From: an uncultured Chloroflexota bacterium
GTDB lineage: Bacteria > Chloroflexota > Dehalococcoidia > Dehalococcoidales > RBG-16-60-22
DNA length: 7,003 nucleotides
Assembly: GCA_903915565.1 (NCBI GenBank)
Contig: CAIWTG010000177.1
Span: 1 to 7,003 of the forward strand
Direction of reading: 5' to 3'
The position numbers were made by a program, and so were the translations under genes. Positions 5,126 to 7,003 of the stretch are shown here, in pieces. Numbering within the stretch: the first letter of the stretch is position 1; every line of letters starts with the position of its first letter. A model generated the notes under the pieces. The model searched no databases. It saw only the letters and a list, made by a program, of their open reading frames with translations, and had not been told where the DNA came from.

Positions 5126-6064
5126 TTAACCAAGATATTTATTTTCGTTATGCCACTTAACATATTCTTGAGAGGGTTGATTTGCAGGATTAGCAGGTAG
5201 CCGAAGTGCATTGCCTTGAAGGCGATAATAGTCTCTACCATTTTCAAATTCTTCTTTAATTCTATGACTAACCTCAAATTTCATTGATGGAGTAACGGTA
5301 ACATAACCCTTATCAAACAAAGCGTGTAAATCACGTCTTAAAAGTATCCCGTTATTGACAATATGTAGACCTGAATCGGAGTACGGTTTAATATGTGCCG
5401 CATCAAGTGGAGGAAGAGTTCTCTCGTTAGTTACAGCACACCGACGTTCATAAGCTTCTGTTACCATTATACGGAATGACCCTTGACCAAGCCGCGGCAT
5501 AGTCGTGATTGGTGAACCATACCTTGCTTGTTCTTCTTGTATACCTGATGGTATTTCTTTTTCTTGATATATAGAGGCCATTAGCGTGCTAATATGTAAA
5601 TTCTCCCAAAGTGATCGCCCGGGTTCAACTGAAAGGTCATACCCTTTACCTCGTTCTATACTTGGACTCCAATCTGATGGCGCGGGTATCCATTCGCTTT
5701 CCGGCAGGAAAAAGGGCTGTTCAAGAAGAATGCATCCAATATTATAGTCTGCGGTCAGGTTTTCTTTTTTGTTTTTAAGTTTTCCGATTATTTTCCGCAT
5801 CTCAAACAAGCTATTAGCGCCGTTTTTTATTCCAAAAGAATCCCAAGCAAGATTAATAGGTAAAATATCGGAATATGCGAAAAAACCTCCACCAACAATT
5901 TTATTTTTGGGGGCTTTTAACTAAAATAAAAATATCTCACCAGGTTTTAGTGCTCTGAATACCTGATTACCTCCAGGTTGCCAAAAATTTACCTCATCAA
6001 GTTGCGGAATAGACCTTAAGAGATTAAACCAGTTATAATCTGTTACGCCAACATATGCTTTCAT
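5126..6064 (-). pseudogene. HNH_2-family endonuclease interrupted by one in-frame amber codon
   Basis: The frame can be read continuously for 312 codons from an ATG at 6062-6064 to a TAA at 5126-5128, except for a TAG at codon 48 (5921-5923). Codons 1-47 (starting MKAYVGVTDYNWFNLL, ending ALKPGEIFLF) and codons 49 onward (LKAPKNKIVGGGFFAYSDIL) form one conserved-looking N-terminal domain of about 95 residues. The context FLF-stop-LKAP suggests a lost Lys (AAG to TAG). The C-terminal part has an HNH_2 nuclease core: C209-AVTNER, AAHIKPY with H224, VNNGILLR with N237/N238, DLHALFDKG with H247. Relatives are putative restriction or defence endonucleases. The longest uninterrupted frame starts only at a TTG (5807-5809) inside the N-terminal domain and has no good ribosome site, so an intact enzyme is unlikely unless the amber codon is read through. 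It is a lone gene, convergent with the parA operon. Confidence 0.85.
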
Positions 6065-6095
6065 ATCATTTGCCAATAAATATTTGTTTTACGTA

Positions 6096-6104
6096 ATAAT
6101 ATCA
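6096..6104 (-). promoter_or_regulatory. Possible extended -10 promoter element of the HNH gene
   Basis: TGATATTAT on the minus strand fits a TGn-TATAAT-type extended -10, about 32 bases before the reconstructed ATG at 6064. No good -35 box is seen at 16-18 bases. There is also no strong Shine-Dalgarno before that ATG. Confidence 0.3.
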
Positions 6105-6132
6105 CATTTTATAAAAGCGGTATATCATTTGT

Positions 6133-6195
6133 AAAAAATCCCCCTTAATCCCCTCCTTCGGCTACGCTCAGGACAGGCTTTTTTCAAAGTGGGAG
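6133..6195. repeat. Composite dispersed-repeat-like element (one unit apparently inserted in another)
   Basis: The flanks AAAAAATCCCCCTTAATCCC and TTTTTTCAAAGTGGGA look like the two halves of a widespread intergenic repeat (ATCCCCCTTAATCCCCC then TTTTTCAAAGGGGGA). Between them, at about 6154-6177, lies CCTTCGGCTACGCTCAGGAC followed by AGG, which resembles a second dispersed repeat known from many environmental genomes. The resemblance is from memory; copy number in this genome is not visible here. Confidence 0.5.
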
Positions 6196-6214
6196 ACTGG
6201 GTAAGGGTGGCTGG

Positions 6215-6234
6215 ATACCGGCTTTCGCCGGTAT
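6215..6234. repeat. Perfect REP-like hairpin downstream of selD
   Basis: ATACCGGC (6215-6222) and GCCGGTAT (6227-6234) are exact inverted repeats around TTTC. Transcribed from the selD strand the loop reads GAAA, a stable GNRA tetraloop. There is no U-tract after it on either strand, so it is a mRNA-stabilising or REP-type hairpin rather than a simple intrinsic terminator. Confidence 0.65.
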
Positions 6235-6257
6235 GGTTGGGGGGAAAGGGGCGGGGA

Positions 6258-6893
6258 CTACGTAACTTTAATTCTCCCTTTGTGTTCGCCAACAACTGTG
6301 CCTATTATCGCGGCGGATTTGGCGCCTTGAGAGTGGAGCTTTTTAAGTAAAGCGGGGGCTTTGGCTTGGGGGACGGCGATAAGTAGTCCGCCGGAGGTCT
6401 GGGGGTCGAAGAGGATGTCCTGGAGGAATTGGGAAAGGGCGGGGCTAAAGTCCACCATGTTTTTACGATAGTCGCGGTTACGCATCAAGCCGCCGGGGAC
6501 CATGCCAGTGTTGTAATACTCTTTAGCTTGGGGGAAGAGGGGAACAGCGGCGGCGTTAATTTCCATGCCCACCTTAGTGCCTTGAATCATCTCGCAGGCG
6601 TGGCCCAATAAACCAAAACCGGTAATATCCTTGCAGGCGTTAACGCCCACCTCCAGCATAGCCTCGGAGGCGGCGCGGTTGAGGGTGGTCATGCTCTTAA
6701 CGACGGCGGCGATGGCGCTTTTACTGGCGGAGCCGCCCTTTATGGCGGTGCTGATAATGCCGGTGCCAATGGGTTTGGTTAAAATAAGGACATCGCCTAC
6801 CTTGGCAGTATTGTTGTGGACGACGTCTTTGGGGTGGATAGTGCCGGTTACAGCGAGTCCGTACTTAAGCTCGGGGTCGTCAACGGTGTGGCC
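6258..6893 (-). pseudogene. selD: Selenophosphate synthetase (selenide, water dikinase), 5'-truncated fragment
   Basis: SelD makes selenophosphate from selenide and ATP for selenocysteine and selenouridine synthesis. The fragment starts in the family at GHTVDDPELKYGLAVTG and runs to the natural C-terminus (GRIKVT, stop TAG). It includes ACKDITGFGLLGH and DPQTSGGLLIAV, hallmarks of the AIRS-type C-terminal domain. Roughly the first third is absent, including the glycine-rich loop and the catalytic Cys/Sec and Lys, so it cannot be active. The frame stays open upstream to an ATG at 6942-6944, but those 17 residues (MLKSPGNCRVADCFGKN) are not SelD-like: they are the antisense of a GspF-type coding sequence on the plus strand. 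The similarity break at about 6888-6896 is therefore a junction between two genes, not a natural start. Identity is sure; whether the truncation is biological or an assembly artefact is not. Confidence 0.88.
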
Positions 6894-7003
6894 ATTCTTT
6901 CCGAAACAATCGGCAACGCGGCAATTTCCAGGGCTTTTGAGCATGTACAGGAAAGAATTGAAGAAGGGCAGGGAATTTCGCGACCGTTGAAATCGGCAAA
7001 ATA
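6888..7003 (+). CDS. GspF/PilC family (type II secretion / type IV pilus inner-membrane protein) fragment
   Basis: Plus-strand frame 6888-7001 reads VAILSETIGNAAISRAFEHV, then QERIEEGQGISRPLKSAK, and stays open to the window edge. This matches the second GspF domain of the inner-membrane platform protein of type II secretion and type IV pilus machines (family pattern: ..ILSETIGN..I..A...V...I.EG..IS.PL..S). Upstream of 6888 the frame is only the antisense of selD, with no GspF-like residues, so the N-terminal two thirds or so of the gene are missing at the junction. The fragment has no start codon or ribosome site of its own. The identification rests on 38 residues. Confidence 0.7.
   Translation, partial: MAILSETIGNAAISRAFEHVQERIEEGQGISRPLKSAK

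Noticed and set aside
5807..5809. TTG as the natural start of a 227-residue HNH protein
   Set aside because: Family-like sequence continues in frame for 85 codons upstream, broken only by one amber codon, and no Shine-Dalgarno precedes the TTG.
5921..5923. Amber codon as a programmed pyrrolysine site
   Set aside because: Possible in principle, but no downstream signal or pyl gene is visible, TAG ends other genes here, and a nuclease is not a known pyrrolysine protein. Kept only as an alternative within the finding.
6215..6234. Hairpin as an intrinsic terminator of selD
   Set aside because: The stem is strong but neither strand has a U-tract after it.
6894..6944. ATG at 6942-6944 as a real start for a short SelD
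   Set aside because: The 17 extra residues are antisense of GspF-type coding sequence, there is no ribosome site, and an SelD lacking its catalytic N-terminus would not work.
6631..6990. Plus-strand reading frame covering the antisense of selD
   Set aside because: Its product has no family resemblance; the minus strand is clearly selD, and the GspF fragment uses a different plus-strand frame.

Overview
The window looks like chromosomal DNA of a strictly anaerobic bacterium, most likely a Clostridia-type Firmicute (Peptococcaceae-like); a Chloroflexota host is a weaker alternative. The reasons are a tungsten/molybdenum aldehyde:ferredoxin oxidoreductase, a selenophosphate synthetase fragment, a DUF2089/SHOCT-like operon, strong AAGGAGG-type ribosome binding sites and a perfect sigma-A promoter. 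The taxonomic call is an inference from gene content.

Layout. (a) 3-1277 (+): the 3' part of an aldehyde:ferredoxin oxidoreductase gene, cut by the window edge. (b) 2703-1320 (-): a compact four-gene operon made of a DUF2089-type HTH protein with a SHOCT-like tail, a membrane protein, a SHOCT-like/YvlB-LiaX-type protein and a second small membrane protein. It is driven by a textbook TTGACA-N17-TATAAT promoter at 2762-2790 and may be an envelope-associated regulatory module. (c) 2704-3099: an AT-rich divergent intergenic region with both promoters, nested inverted repeats and short tandem repeats. (d) 3100-4953 (+): an operon of ParA ATPase, a small ribbon-helix-helix-like protein overlapping it by 14 bp, and an uncharacterised protein built from two tandem copies of one domain. 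The first two resemble a plasmid-type partition cassette with a candidate centromere/operator upstream; the third gene is the least explained part of the window. (e) 6064-5126 (-): an HNH_2-type endonuclease gene interrupted by a single in-frame amber codon. (f) 6065-6257: dispersed-repeat-like sequence in which one element appears inserted in another, followed by a perfect hairpin. (g) 6893-6258 (-): the C-terminal two thirds of selD, abutting at about 6885-6896 an oppositely oriented fragment of a GspF/PilC-type gene (6888-7003, +). Both genes lose their 5' portions at this point, so this is either an inversion breakpoint or an assembly/amplification chimera.

No CRISPR array, tRNA, rRNA or complete insertion sequence was seen. 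The candidates for something undescribed are the parA-RHH-tandem-domain operon and the DUF2089/SHOCT membrane operon. The selD/gspF junction and the amber-interrupted HNH gene are the clearest anomalies.
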